From Rutstroemia sp. NJR-2017a BVV2 (taxonomy: Eukaryota; Ascomycota; Leotiomycetes; Helotiales; Rutstroemiaceae), in assembly GCA_002946415.1 (NCBI GenBank), contig NJPS01000077.1, positions 186,001 to 250,000 of the forward strand: a stretch of DNA of 64,000 bases, in the 5' to 3' direction. The notes under the pieces were generated by a model. That model made no database searches and had not been told where the DNA came from. It saw only the letters and a program-made list of their open reading frames with translations. The position numbers and the translations under genes were made by a program. Below are positions 43,354 through 54,543 of this stretch, piece by piece. How positions within the stretch are numbered: the stretch's first letter is position 1; every line of letters begins with the position of its first letter.

Positions 43354-45915
43354 ATGTCGAGTCCTAAATACTCGCAAGTTCCGACGGAGGAGAAAGTAGA
43401 CGATGAACAACGAAATATCAGTCCACGATCGTCTCGGGCAAGTGCTCTCGTGCTTGGACTTGGTAGCTTCATTATACTTTCATCTTTAGTTATATTCTTC
43501 CTTGGTTTTGCGCACATTGATACAGTCCGAGATGCACCAAGTGACGACTTTTCAAATGCCGGCAGCGAGAGCTCTCATGAGTATGAAACCCGTGCGACGG
43601 GCGACCCATATCTTCTGGGAGTTGGCAAAGCCGACATCACGGGGTATGAGATGAGATGAAATGACTGTTGCACTGTTTTCACTAACAACAATAGACCCGT
43701 CGTCGAGCTGAACTTTATGGGCTATGCTAGCTTGAGTCAAATTGGTACTGGACTTCGTCAACGTATCTACTCTCGAGCGTTCATCGTCGGGGACGTTAGC
43801 AATCCATCTGATCGGTTCGTTTACTTGGTCCTTGATACACAATCTGGGGATACTGCAATCAGATATGGTATTCTCCAAGGATTAGCAAACTTAGGATCTG
43901 CCTACTCTGTCTATGGACAACACAATGTTGCAGTCACTGGAACACATCAACACTCTGGTCCTGGTGCTTGGTTGAACTATCTTCTCCCTCAAGTCACTTC
44001 TCTCGGTTTCGACAAACAAAGCTACCAAGCCATTGTAGATGGAGCAGTCCTGTCAATCAAAAGAGCCCATGAGTCTCTTACTACTGGATACTTGACTTAC
44101 GGTGATACGAATATTACCGATGCAAACATTAACCGTAGTTTGTATGCATATCTTGCCAACCCAGCAGCGGAAAGGGCAATGTATACAGACAACGTCGACA
44201 AGACCTTAACCATGCTTCGGTTCAAAAGAGCATCCGATGGACTGAACATGGGGGTTTTAACATGGTTCAGTGTTCACGGTACCTCGATGCTGGAAAATAA
44301 CACTCATGTTACTGGCAAGTTTGCATTGTCTCGAGTGAAACCATCATCTAATTCATACCACAGGAGACAATAAAGGTGTTGCAGCATATCTATTCGAACA
44401 AGCTGCCTTGACCGACCCCAAAGCTGCACCAGGTTTTGTAGCCGGCTTTTCTCAGTCCAGCGTGGGAGACACAACACCCAATGTCCTGGGTGCGTACTGT
44501 GACGATGGTTCCGGGCAAATGTGCACTTTGGAAAACAGTACTTGCGCTGGTATTTCTCAGACCTGTCATGGTCGCGGACCTGCATTCCAAAAGCTGGATC
44601 TGGGCGTAACCAGCTGTTATGAAATTGGATCGAGGCAATATACTGGGGCCCAGGCTCTCTACGTGAGTCGCTAAACTATTCCTATCACATCTAACGAGCT
44701 AATCAATAAACAGAATTCCCTCGACACAGTCGGCACTCCAGTCGTAGATGGTAGTGTGAAATCCTTCCACTTCTTCCAGGACATGCAATTCTACAACTTC
44801 AGTCTCCCAAATGGAACCAAAGCACAAACCTGTCCAGCTGCGATGGGCTATTCGTTTGCTGCGGGAACTAGTGACGGACCAGGTGCTTTCGATTTTACGC
44901 AGAATGATTCGGGTGCACCGGATGCGAACCCGTTGTGGGCTGTGGTGTCGGGTCTTCTTCGTGTTCCTACTGCTAAGCAGGTGAGTTGGATTTCGTAACT
45001 GTGCGAATGTCGATATTGATATCCTCTAGGTGGCTTGTCAGTATCCTAAACCTATTCTTCTCGATGTTGGCGAGATGTCCGTTCCATACGACTGGACCCC
45101 AAACATCAGTAAGCCCCCTCACCCTCCCCCCTCACCACCTCCTACTCTAACCCCTACCAGTTGACGTCCAACTCCTCCGTGTCGGCCAATTCATAACCAT
45201 CATCTCCCCCTCCGAAGCCACCACCATGTCCGGCCGCCGCTGGAAATCCGCCATCGCCTCCGCCGCCACCTCCTCCTCCATCACCAGCTCCCCCCCAAAA
45301 GTCGTCCTCGGCGGCCCCGCCAACACCTACGCCCACTATCTGACCACCCCCGAAGAATACGGCATCCAGCGGTACGAAGGCGCGTCTACTCTCTACGGCC
45401 AGCACGAACTCGACGCTTATATCCATTTGACCACCTCCAATATCGGCTTCCTTGCTAAAGGAAATAACTCCCAACCCGCACCTGGTCCCAGCCCGCCGAA
45501 TAACGCAAACTCCTCCCTGTCATTCATCACCGGCGTCGTCTTCGACAGCGGCTCCTTCGGCTCTGTGGTTACGCAACCCAACGCCAGCTACCCCATCGGC
45601 GCAGTAGTAAACGCCACATTCGTAGGCGCGAACCCACGTAACAACCTGCGTCTCGAAGGCACGTTCGCAGCGGTGGAGAAACTAGGCTCGGACGGGACTT
45701 GGAGCCAGGTGCGCAGCGACGCGGATTGGTACCTGGTGTATACGTGGACGCGGACGAATTCGGTGCTGGGCACCAGCCAGGTGGTTATTTCGTGGGAGAC
45801 GGAGAGCTATGCGCAGAAGGGGACGTATCGGATTAGGTATTATGGGGATAGTAAGAGTGTGTTGGGGACGGTGACGGCGTTTCAGGGGGTGAGTAATAGC
45901 TTTACGCTGGGTTAG
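43354..45915 (+). CDS. Neutral/alkaline ceramidase-like protein with Thr at the catalytic Ser position
   Basis: A 769-aa member of the neutral ceramidase family, which hydrolyses ceramide to sphingosine and fatty acid. Exons 43354..43643, 43695..44314, 44364..44662, 44714..44980, 45030..45108 and 45161..45915. The second intron has a GC-AG pair (G|GCAAGT donor); the others are GT-AG. A membrane anchor near residues 32-53 (LVLGLGSFIILSSLVIFFLG) suggests a type II membrane protein. Zinc-site motifs are kept: TGTHQHSGPG (H181, H183), WFSVHGTSM (H291), and LLDVGEMSVPYDW. The nucleophile motif, usually N-x-G-D-x-S-P-N, reads SVGDTTPNVLG here. T341 replaces the Ser, and the Asn is Ser. Family identity is certain; activity is doubtful. 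I chose the start at 43354 rather than the upstream in-frame ATG at 43261 because it gives a normal short cytosolic tail. Confidence 0.92.
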
Positions 45916-46122
45916 GTGAGGTTGGGGACTGGGGAGATTGGTGGGGTGGAGTGAGATCTGTATGTATGTATGTATGTATAGGTAGTTATGATGGAGGAGT
46001 AGCGGATGGAGGTTAGTTTATGATCAAGGAATAGCGGTGCCGGTGGGAGTTTGACAAACTTGTGATCTTGATCTTGACGTTTATTTTTTATTTTTTGATC
46101 CAATATAACCTTCTATTCTATT
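45916..46122. terminator. Shared 3' region of convergent ceramidase and HGH1 genes
   Basis: A 207-bp stretch between two convergent stop codons. It includes a short TATG microsatellite at about 45960-45980. Confidence 0.5.
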
Positions 46123-47591
46123 CTATACCTCCACAATCTTATCATCATCCGAATCCGAGTCCGGATCGTCCTTCTTCTTCTCCTCTTCCGGTTCCTGTGA
46201 CGCCCAACTCCCCGCAATCCCATTTGAATATGCAGAGAACGGTTTCGGGCTTGAACCAGCTGCAGAAAACGGCTTTGAACTACCAGGCCTTGCAGGCCTC
46301 CTCGTCAGCGCCGTCATCCCTGCATCCACCTTCTCCTCCCCCTCTTCATCCCTCATCAACACCTGCACCAACCTCTCGCACGCCTCCCTCACCTCATCGT
46401 TCTCAACCCGCAGATGCGTTTCCCGGATAATAGGATAGACTTTAATTTCTCTCATCAGATCTCTCCCTTCTCGCGTCGTCGTTAATAACATCAGCGTCTC
46501 CACATGCGTTTGGATAATGCTCGGATCGCGATCGCGCTCTTTGTCGGGAGGCAGGAGTTGCAGATCCGGGAGCATGGCCATGGTTTCCTCTTCGTCGTAT
46601 TCTTCGTTACCCATGATTGGGAGGAGAAGGTAGGGTAGGATGTTGACATCTTCTTCGGAGAAAAATCGCGGGTGGGATTCGATTTCGAAGGCGACGTTTT
46701 TGATTGTAGAGGCGACGCCCTTGCGCCGGATCTCGGATTTGTGCTCAGTGAAGACGGTGAGTTTGGTTAGTGGCACAACTTTATCGTAGCTTTGGGCTGT
46801 GAGGAAGTACGTCCGGCCTTCGGAGTGTTTGGCTAGGTCTGCGAAGAGGTACGAGAGGTAGTTGTAGTCGGCTTCTTTGTTGTAGGTTCCGTCGGCGCCT
46901 TTGACGAAGAGATCGAGAAGTTGGTCGATGGCGAGGGAGTTCGAGTGGAGGGCTTCGGGCGCAGGGCGTGTGAGGGTGAGGAGTTCTTTTATGTCGTCAG
47001 ATTTGGCGAGATTGGCGAGGAGCATGGCTAGGAGGTTTGCGTTTGCTTCGGTGGGATTCTGGAGGGGACATGTTAGATGAGGGGGAATTCGATGGCGGAT
47101 GTGCAGACGGACATACGGTTACTTTGCCAAGTAATGTGCTGAGAAATTCCTTGTCGGTGACGAGATATTCGAGGACCTCCTTGTCCGTCGACAGGTTTAT
47201 GAGTATGGTAATCGCATCTTTGGCTATTGGCTGCAGAGCCGTCAGGTCAGTCGTCTGTGGAACGTCGGCGGAGTTGTGGGAGGAAGTTCGGTCGTACTTT
47301 GTAGTCGCGGACTAGTAATTTGAGATCTTTCACTGGTAGGAGCTGGTTTGTTTTAAATATCGAAGGTTGCGATAGGGAATATGGAACGAGGTTCTCAACG
47401 GCTGTGTTGGCGCATGTCAGTGACTATTTCGAGGGGTTTGCGCACGAGTGTAGGTTCGTTGCTTACCAGTCTGCCGGATTTGGGTGTTGCCATGAGAGAT
47501 GAAGTCGACGAGCTGCAGTGAGATCAGTAAGCCAGAACCAGGTGCGATCTTGGAGAGAGGTAAAACTCACTTCTTCTAATTCGGTCGGCAT
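46123..47591 (-). CDS. HGH1: HGH1-family armadillo-like protein
   Basis: A 406-aa orthologue of yeast Hgh1, an ARM-type repeat protein that acts with chaperonin TRiC in folding elongation factor eEF2. Minus-strand exons: 47591..47571 (seven codons), 47512..47467, 47401..47298, 47230..47117 and 47058..46123; introns of 58, 65, 67 and 58 bp. The spliced start MPTELEELVDFISHGNTQIRQTA continues into AVENLVPYS, AITILINLS, LLAMLLANLAKSD, KGVASTIKNVAFE, ILPYLLLPIMGNEEYDEEE and PDLQLLPPDKERD, which are the diagnostic DUF383/DUF384 blocks. The C-terminal 70 residues are a Ser/Pro-rich then acidic tail (DDPDSDSDDDK), longer than the yeast end. Length is close to the yeast protein. Convergent with the ceramidase gene. 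Confidence 0.93.
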
Positions 47592-48657
47592 ATTGCGTGA
47601 AATTTGGGTATCTTGATGATGCTTGCGGCGAATGTCTGAAAATTATTTTTGGAGGGGTAATGACGAAAGGAGCCTAGCCTCGATTTTCTGCCATGCGACG
47701 CCGGCGTCATGGAATATTTAAACGGAAGGATGAATCAATTTAGATGTTAGATATTTAAGAGACCTCAAGAGTAGAGAGCAACTATCCAAAAGCTCGTGGG
47801 CTTCAATGTGAAGTTCCTACGAGAGCTGTGAGACTCCGGCTTGTGCTGTTTCTCCTGGCGAAACTACGAACCAATACACGGCTATCAACTATCAGTTAGC
47901 AGCTACTAACAATTTGCATTTTATTGACAACAATTACTCGTTTTGATCAAGTGTTGTCATTTAATTTATACGTTACCAAATGTGCTCGTCGATCTGGAGT
48001 GGTTTATAAGATCAAGTGACATCCAATGTACCTCCGCTCATCCAAACATCTACTCTCCTTGGTCCCTTGAACTTTCTCTCTGTTGTCTGTGTGCCTTGTG
48101 TCAACACTGGGCCCAGACCAGTGCGACTCCTTTTATAGAGTATCAAAGCAGGGATTGAAACGAAGCACCAATAGTCACTGTATGCCCACAAGGTCTTCGA
48201 GTTGGACGTCTGTTGTCGAAACACGAATTGCTTCATGATACGACATTTGGCAATGTTCACCTCGCATTCACTCGGGATCTTAAGACAGTTATAGCTCATC
48301 TTATCTACTGTTCAAGTCGACAGGTCATATGGACATCTTCTACAATCACAGCTCATGGCTTGGTCTCAATACCCTCTGAATTCTTTTGGATAATATATCC
48401 TTCCGGCTTCGCGAATTCTGAGGCAGGAGGACAACATACTTCTACATGTTGGGAGCTAGAAAAAGTTCTATATTTCTATTGGCCTGCAGCTTTCGGTCCC
48501 TGTAGAGCACTCTCATGATACCTATAACTGCTCCTGATTTATTTATCATCCGCCCACTCAAGGTGTAGGTTCTCTTATCGTAGGACGAAGGATTAGCAAC
48601 GCGCTACTCGTGCCTTCCTCTTATGAAGAAATTAAGCATAGGCTCATATGCTATCTC
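47592..48657. other. Intergenic region
   Basis: Promoter of HGH1 and 3' flank of the GH43 gene. Short frames without motifs; no gene seen. Confidence 0.5.
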
Positions 48658-50481
48658 TCATGACCATTCAGCGAAACCGAAATCTGCTGGCTCTAGGCAA
48701 GGCTCTCCATCACCAAAAGCATACAGACCCAACATCATGCCTGTAAAAGCAGCACCCACTGGTGGATCTACGGTCAGAGTCTCAACACTCACTTCACCTA
48801 TCCAAGTGGGTTCTTTCTCTGTATTCTCCAACTCTAAAAAGCCAAATTTGTAAGATTCATCTTCACATCTGACAAATAATTGCACAGGGCCGTCGCTTTT
48901 GAGTTCCTTGGTGATTTCTTCACCATTTCCTGCTGGCTTGAACTTCACCACCCTTCTCTTCGGATCTTCAGGGGATGAACGGATCCCTATACTGCTGTAA
49001 GTTAGATAATTCCAGTACACCGCTGTACCAGCTTCACTTGTCGGGCTAGTCGGATGAAATGATAGCGAAGTCGACCATTGACCAACGCGGGACATTTGTT
49101 TGCGCAGTAACAGGGTCGGACTGGCGGGGGAGCTGAGATTATATGGTGATCCTTTGAGACGAAGATTTTCAGCACCGTCCTCCAAGAAGAAGTCCTGTTT
49201 CTGAGCCGTGTCTATCAAAGTGTGAGTGCCGTTCGGTTCTATCATCCCATAAGGACAGAGTTTCTAATTGCTTACTCTTCCGGTACCAGCCGAGCTTCAA
49301 TTTCCCTTTGAAGTCATCCTTCCAGTGCAGGTCATCCTCTTTCAGATAGAGTCCTGGCCCCTCGGCTTCAAGCTGGATGCTCTTCCCGCCATTAATCACC
49401 GGCCAATCGTTCTCCCACGTCATCGGCACGAGAAAAGTTTCTCTTCCTACATACCAGTCACTCAACATCCAAGTCATTTATATTCTTGGAGTGTTTAGAC
49501 TTACCGAAAACCGAAGGCTTCCACCCACCCTCAACCTTCAACGGGCGTACTCCGAGCATAACAGCCCACCAGTTTCCATCTCCCCCTTCCACAATATCAA
49601 CATGTCCAGTATTCACGACCTCCTCACCATGTTCCCATAACGGACCATTACCAATCTTCCAAGGTCCTAATGGCCCATTCTCTGATCGCGACACCCATTC
49701 ACAATGTCCTGATTCAGTCCCCCCTTCGGCGGTGAATAGGTAGTAGTACTTCCCTCGCTTAAAGATATGTGACCCCTCTGCCACGCCCGACTTTGAAGAG
49801 CGGATAACTACAGGCTTAGACAGCGAGTTGCCGGTTTCTATATCGATCTTATTGATATGTATAGCAAAGTCCTTAATTGGCGGGGTAACTGGCGTTCGTT
49901 TCTGCATACGACGTGTGGTGGAAAGATAAACGGATCCATCGTCATCGAAGAATAGCTTTCACAATTAGTCTTGAATACGCTTACTCAGACTTCACATCCA
50001 AGACAAATAGAAATTTTGGTAGTAATGAATATTTATAAGATGAATAAAAACCACCCAAACTCACATCCTGATCAAACCCCACCTCATCAAACCAAACACA
50101 CTCACTCCACCCCTTCCCTTCCTCATCCCAAATATCCTCCACCCTACACTTCACATAGAACCCCCGCGGCCACGTCCGCTCGTCCGCTTGCGGGCGATAG
50201 CGATCGAAACTCGCCGCCGCGACATAAAACCAGCCGTCATGGACCCGCAACGTAGGCGCCCAGACCCCGCCTCCGATCTCGGGTGTCCGGATATCCAGCT
50301 GCGAACGCCGGGTTAGAGCGTGCGAGATCAGTTCCCAATGTATCAGGTCTTTGCTGTGGTAGATGGGCAGCCCGGGCGTGTATTCGAAGGAAGAGGTGCA
50401 GAGGAAGTAGGAGCTGCCGACGCGGACTATGGAAGGGTCAGGGTGGCTGCCGGGGAGGATGGGGTTTTGGTAGGGGGGCAT
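48658..50481 (-). CDS. GH43 beta-xylosidase/alpha-L-arabinofuranosidase, intracellular type
   Basis: A 530-aa glycoside hydrolase of family 43 that releases xylose or arabinose from hemicellulose oligomers. Minus-strand exons: 50481..50065, 49955..49505, 49446..49276 and 49211..48658; introns of 109, 58 and 64 bp. The five-bladed propeller carries the catalytic triad: D15 in GSHPDPSIV (base), an Asp in FDQDLFFDDDGSVYL (about 143-145), and E199 in GVAEGSHIFKR (acid). A C-terminal beta-sandwich (KLKLGWYRK, NLSSPASPTLLLRKQM, AAFTGMMLGLYAFG) matches the GH43 C2 domain, so the protein is full length. There is no signal peptide, so it probably acts on imported oligosaccharides in the cytosol. It is one of four same-strand genes with a GH28 enzyme and a sugar transporter. 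Xylosidase versus arabinofuranosidase cannot be settled. Confidence 0.9.
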
Positions 50482-51065
50482 GGTGGAGGGGGGGTTGGGG
50501 GTTGAGAGCTGAGGATTGCTCTAGGGAGTCAGTAAATAAGATCAGTTATTGTTGTGATGGGTTACGAAGTAGATGTCGTATAGCATGTACATATCACGTG
50601 TATGGGGGCGGGAGGTGTTCATTGGTGGATAATCACACGTCTTGGCTTTTCGATTGCCAAGGGGCCAAGCATGGGGGTCGGGACAAGCAATATTTGGGCG
50701 TTGATTAGATGCTTGAGGTGGCTTGAGATCTCACTTGGTGGCGTTCATTACGATGCATCTGGGCTTGGGGTCGTTTGGTGAGAGATCCTTGGCCTAGGCA
50801 AAGGAGATCTGGATACCGAATGGTTCGGAAATCAACACTGTCATGTGTTCGCGCAGTTTCTGATTACCGCAGCTTGTTATTAATGTAAACGAGAGATGAC
50901 AAAAAGTGCGAAGTAAGATTACATTCTCATGAACATAACTCAACCTTGAAGATAATCACGAGACCAGTTTATTTTCCAACCACGCATACACATATCCACA
51001 TGGCCAATTCGTTTGCGCTGAAGATAGACAGTCTCGACTATGTTCAATAAAACCACCGCCTCTAG
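50482..51065. other. Intergenic region
   Basis: Promoter of the GH43 gene; an E-box-like TCACGTG lies near 50599. No gene seen. Confidence 0.5.
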
Positions 51066-51431
51066 CTAGTGATCTGCGTACTGACAGGTGAACTTGGAAC
51101 CGGAGTTCCTAACCTCCTTCTTGCACTCCAATCTACAGCAGTCTTTGTCCGTCGAGCATCTGCTACCAAGACCCACGCAATCTGGGTTAACGCTACAATA
51201 CTTCTCCACACCACTCTTCAGGACGCAGAAGTAAGGAAACCAAAAACAATCGTCGGAACGACATCTCGCTACAAAATCGTTCGCGAGAGAGGTAGCTTGT
51301 ACACGGCAAGCTAGACCTGGAATCAAATCAGCGCCGTTGCAAAGTCTCGACTCTTTTCCATACTTACGGAGTGTTTTATACTTAGTGATGCAAGCTGAAG
51401 CAAAGTTGAGTTGGAATGTGAAGTATAGCAT
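51066..51431 (-). CDS. Small cysteine-rich protein, knottin-like spacing
   Basis: Not recognised as a named family. Proposed exons 51431..51368 and 51316..51066 (minus strand). The donor is GTAAGTATG; the intron is 51 bp, in frame and stop-free. The product is about 104 aa, or 121 if the intron is kept. The start MLYFTFQLNFASA could be a weak signal peptide. The frame also stays open upstream to 51608, so the N-terminus is uncertain. The C-terminal part holds about a dozen cysteines. The end follows C-x5-CC-x3-C (RCSTDKDCCRLECKK) with a later single Cys, the spacing of inhibitor-cystine-knot miniproteins. Position between plant-wall-degrading genes suggests a secreted, host-facing or effector-like protein. 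That is inference; the biological activity is unknown. Confidence 0.55.
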   Translation of the reverse strand: MLYFTFQLNFASACITKYKTLRKYGKESRLCNGADLIPGLACRVQATSLANDFVARCRSDDCFWFPYFCVLKSGVEKYCSVNPDCVGLGSRCSTDKDCCRLECKKEVRNSGSKFTCQYADH

Positions 51432-52228
51432 TCTGTGTACGGACTTTGGATTCTCCTTATGTCGTATGTTGTAGGACAAACATAATGGCTCGCAGATTCT
51501 CTCCTGCACAGTATCGAGGTGGCTTGATTCAGATGCGCACAATCTCCGAGAGCTGAAAAGCCAAAGGCGACGCCACATCGGCAGAGCGACTATTCTCACA
51601 TATCTCACAGAGCCACTACTCTGAAAGACCCCTTACGCATGGCGTAACCATTGTAGATCGGGATTTACCGATTTGGTGCCGCCAGCCTGCGGAAGAGCAC
51701 ACAGATGGTGTAACGTGAGAGACTGACCTACGAAAGCGGAAGATGAGCTCATAACTATAAAACCAGAAGTGACACTACAAGCTGGCCTATCTCACTCAGA
51801 GAATCTGCTTGCTAAAAGGCGGATTGCTCATTAGCAGTAGTCGCCTCTGCTCCTTATTATCATCATTGTATTTAACAAACCTAAATGGTTGCAACTTACA
51901 ACAATTTCAGCTAGCTGAATGAGTGGAGCTCCTGCTGGTGATCACTACTATGTTAGACTGTCAAGTTACATACGGAGCGGTACACCGCTCAATGTTTCAA
52001 AACAAAGAAAGTAATCGATTTCTGCACGGCATATAGTTCAGCTCGCACAAAACTCCATTTCCTCCGCATTGTTGCACATCTTTGTCTCGCATGTGCATTT
52101 GAGACATCGACCGAGATTTCAATTTGGACCGTCGTACATATCATATATGATAACACGTGTTCTAGTCTTCGACGGTCGACCGATACAGGACAATCAATCT
52201 ATCTCAAACACACCCGTGTTCCATAACC
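51432..52228. other. Intergenic region
   Basis: Upstream of the cysteine-rich gene (possibly including an N-terminal exon, as its frame is open to 51608) and 3' flank of the GH28 gene. Nothing else seen. Confidence 0.45.
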
Positions 52229-53789
52229 TCAAGAACTACAATTAATCGCCAACAACGAATTATCCACATTCGTACACGTCCACTTCGCCGTCTTCCCGCT
52301 CGGCGTCGTGATGTTGATATTCTGGGCCCTGATGTTGCTGCATTTCTATTCAGGTTACTGAGTCAGTATTGGCTCAAGTATGGAGAGCAAACTGAGACTC
52401 AAACATGGAGAGAGAAGTGAAGAGACATACATCCTTGCTGCTGCAAACAAGTGTTCCCACCGTCGGATCGTGTTTCGAACTCGCTACGCCGACGAAGTTC
52501 TTGAAGACGACGTCTTGGATGAGCATTTGCGTCTGGGGGAGTTAGTCTGGAATGAGGGGGATGAGTTGGAAGGGAAGAAGGAGGGGGGAGATCGCATACG
52601 GGGTACTTTGCGCATACTGACGCGGTTTGCATGTAGCAGCTTGTGAGCTCGATGGCATCTATGCTCAGTCAGCCCAGGCCGTCTCTCAGAAGTCACAGCA
52701 ACATACAATCATCCTTCACGACCGTCATCCCATCATAAGTGATATTCTTCACGACCCCATTCCCGCCACCCGTTCCATAATCACTTCCGGGTACCTCCCC
52801 AGCCCAGACTTTGATCCGCGCGGCATCGCTCGCGTAGCCCAGAGTTGTGTTACGCACGACTATATCTTGCACAATGTCCGTGACGCCGGGGTACTGGCCG
52901 AGCGAACCGACCGATATGCCGTGGGAGCCGTTACAGTAGAGGTTCTGCACGAGGATGTCGGTGCTGTTGGGCTTGAAGGAGACGCAGTCGTCTTGGTTGT
53001 GGATGGTGGAGTTTTGGATCGTGAGGTGCGAGGATTGATAGGTGTCCCAGCCATCTATGGAGTTGGTTTGTTAGCATTTCTTTACACTCTCGGGCTGCAC
53101 CCCTTTTCTTTCTCCGCCTCTCTAAACAGAAGGAAGCAAAACCTACCCGTATTCTTCACCGCACTCTTCGACGTCGAACTCGCCTCCAACACCATCCCAC
53201 TAACCACAAAATCCTGCACCCCCACAAAGAAATTAAACCACATCGGCGAATTCCTCATCGTCAACCCGCTCATACTCCCGCCCTTCAACCCATTCAATAC
53301 CCAAAGTATCGGCCTCACCACATCCGAGTTCTTCGCAAACGCATCATACCACACCTGACCCTTCCCATCAATCACACCCAGGCCATCCCCGTAAAAATTC
53401 ACATCCGTCCCACCAAACTGGATAAACGCGGATGAGTCCTGGAATGGATACTTAAAGGACGCGGTGCTCCAGAAAGAGACGTTGGGACTGAAAGCAATGG
53501 TGCCGTGGATGGAGAAGTCGATTGAGGAGAGGTAGGTGAGGTTGAGGGGTGTGGCGATGGTGTAGAGGGGGGAGTGGAGCGTTACGATGCCGCCGTTGTT
53601 GCAGGATGCGATGGCAGAGAGGAGGGCCGCTGAGTCGTCTTTGTTGTTGCCCAGGGCAGTGACGTCGCAGGTGCGGTTGCGGGGTTGGGAGCGGGGCTGG
53701 AGGGGGGAGATAGGGGTTAGGGGGAGGTGGGGGGTGCTGAGGGTGAGGGTTGGGAGGAGGAGAAGGATGGTGGAGAAGGGGATGTGCAT
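52229..53789 (-). CDS. GH28 exopolygalacturonase, secreted
   Basis: A 422-aa pectin-degrading enzyme that removes galacturonic acid from polygalacturonate chains outside the cell. Minus-strand exons: 53789..53147, 53054..52707, 52658..52600 (59 bp), 52532..52431 and 52345..52229; introns of 92, 48, 67 and 85 bp. The signal peptide is [18 protein letters not shown]. The four GH28 signatures are present: NQDDC at 234-238 (the exo-type variant of NTD, with catalytic Asps), DD of that same segment, [11 protein letters not shown] with the catalytic His, and RIKVW for substrate binding. [10 protein letters not shown] and [13 protein letters not shown] supply the C-terminal disulfides. Many N-glycosylation sequons are visible. 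It precedes a sugar transporter on the same strand. Confidence 0.93.
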
Positions 53790-54543
53790 TTTGATTGGGT
53801 TTGCTTATAGAAGCCTTGAGAAGTTGCTAGTAGTCGACTAATGTGAAGTCAAAAGCAAGATATCCATCATCCACAACAGCAACTCCCCACCTCCATATAT
53901 CACCAACAACCCCCCATTGATCAACCACACCATACCCCAACCCATCCACTTCACACCTTCAAAATTCCATATCGACGGAAACAAATTTCACCGGAGCGGA
54001 GAGGGTAGCATGGTATGCACAATTTCGTGCCTTGCGCTTTCGATCGGACCTGCATATTTCCCGCGGATAAAGCTTGATTTGATGCCTTTGGTGATTGGGC
54101 ATACACATGTATATATGCATGAAAATAAGTATAATATCCAGGTGATATTAACCTGGGTGCATGGTCTGAGGTGGTATTAGCCTATGTATGTGGAGAAATA
54201 GGCTGTTTCTAGAAGGGATAAATCGTGGAGAAGATCGACGGAATGGACGATCGGGGTAGTGTGATAGGTGGTGGATTTGCTAGGTGGTTTGTGGAGGCTC
54301 GTTCCCTGGACGAGGGGTACTGTATGTTGCTAGCGTTTGTTGATTTAGCTGCTAATGCATGAATTAAATTTCACGATGGAAATTAGATAACTGCTAGTCA
54401 TGATTGCGCTTGTGTATTGAAACCAATTAATCATCAAATCGTTCGTAAAGACCAGTATAATTAATATAAACTATGCTAAACCTAATTTAGATCCAAAGCA
54501 TTCATTTCCCCATCAACTAAGCCATCGAATCCCGCAATGAAAT
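53790..54543. other. Intergenic region
   Basis: Promoter of the GH28 gene (C-rich and purine tracts) and 3' flank of the sugar transporter. No gene seen. Confidence 0.5.
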
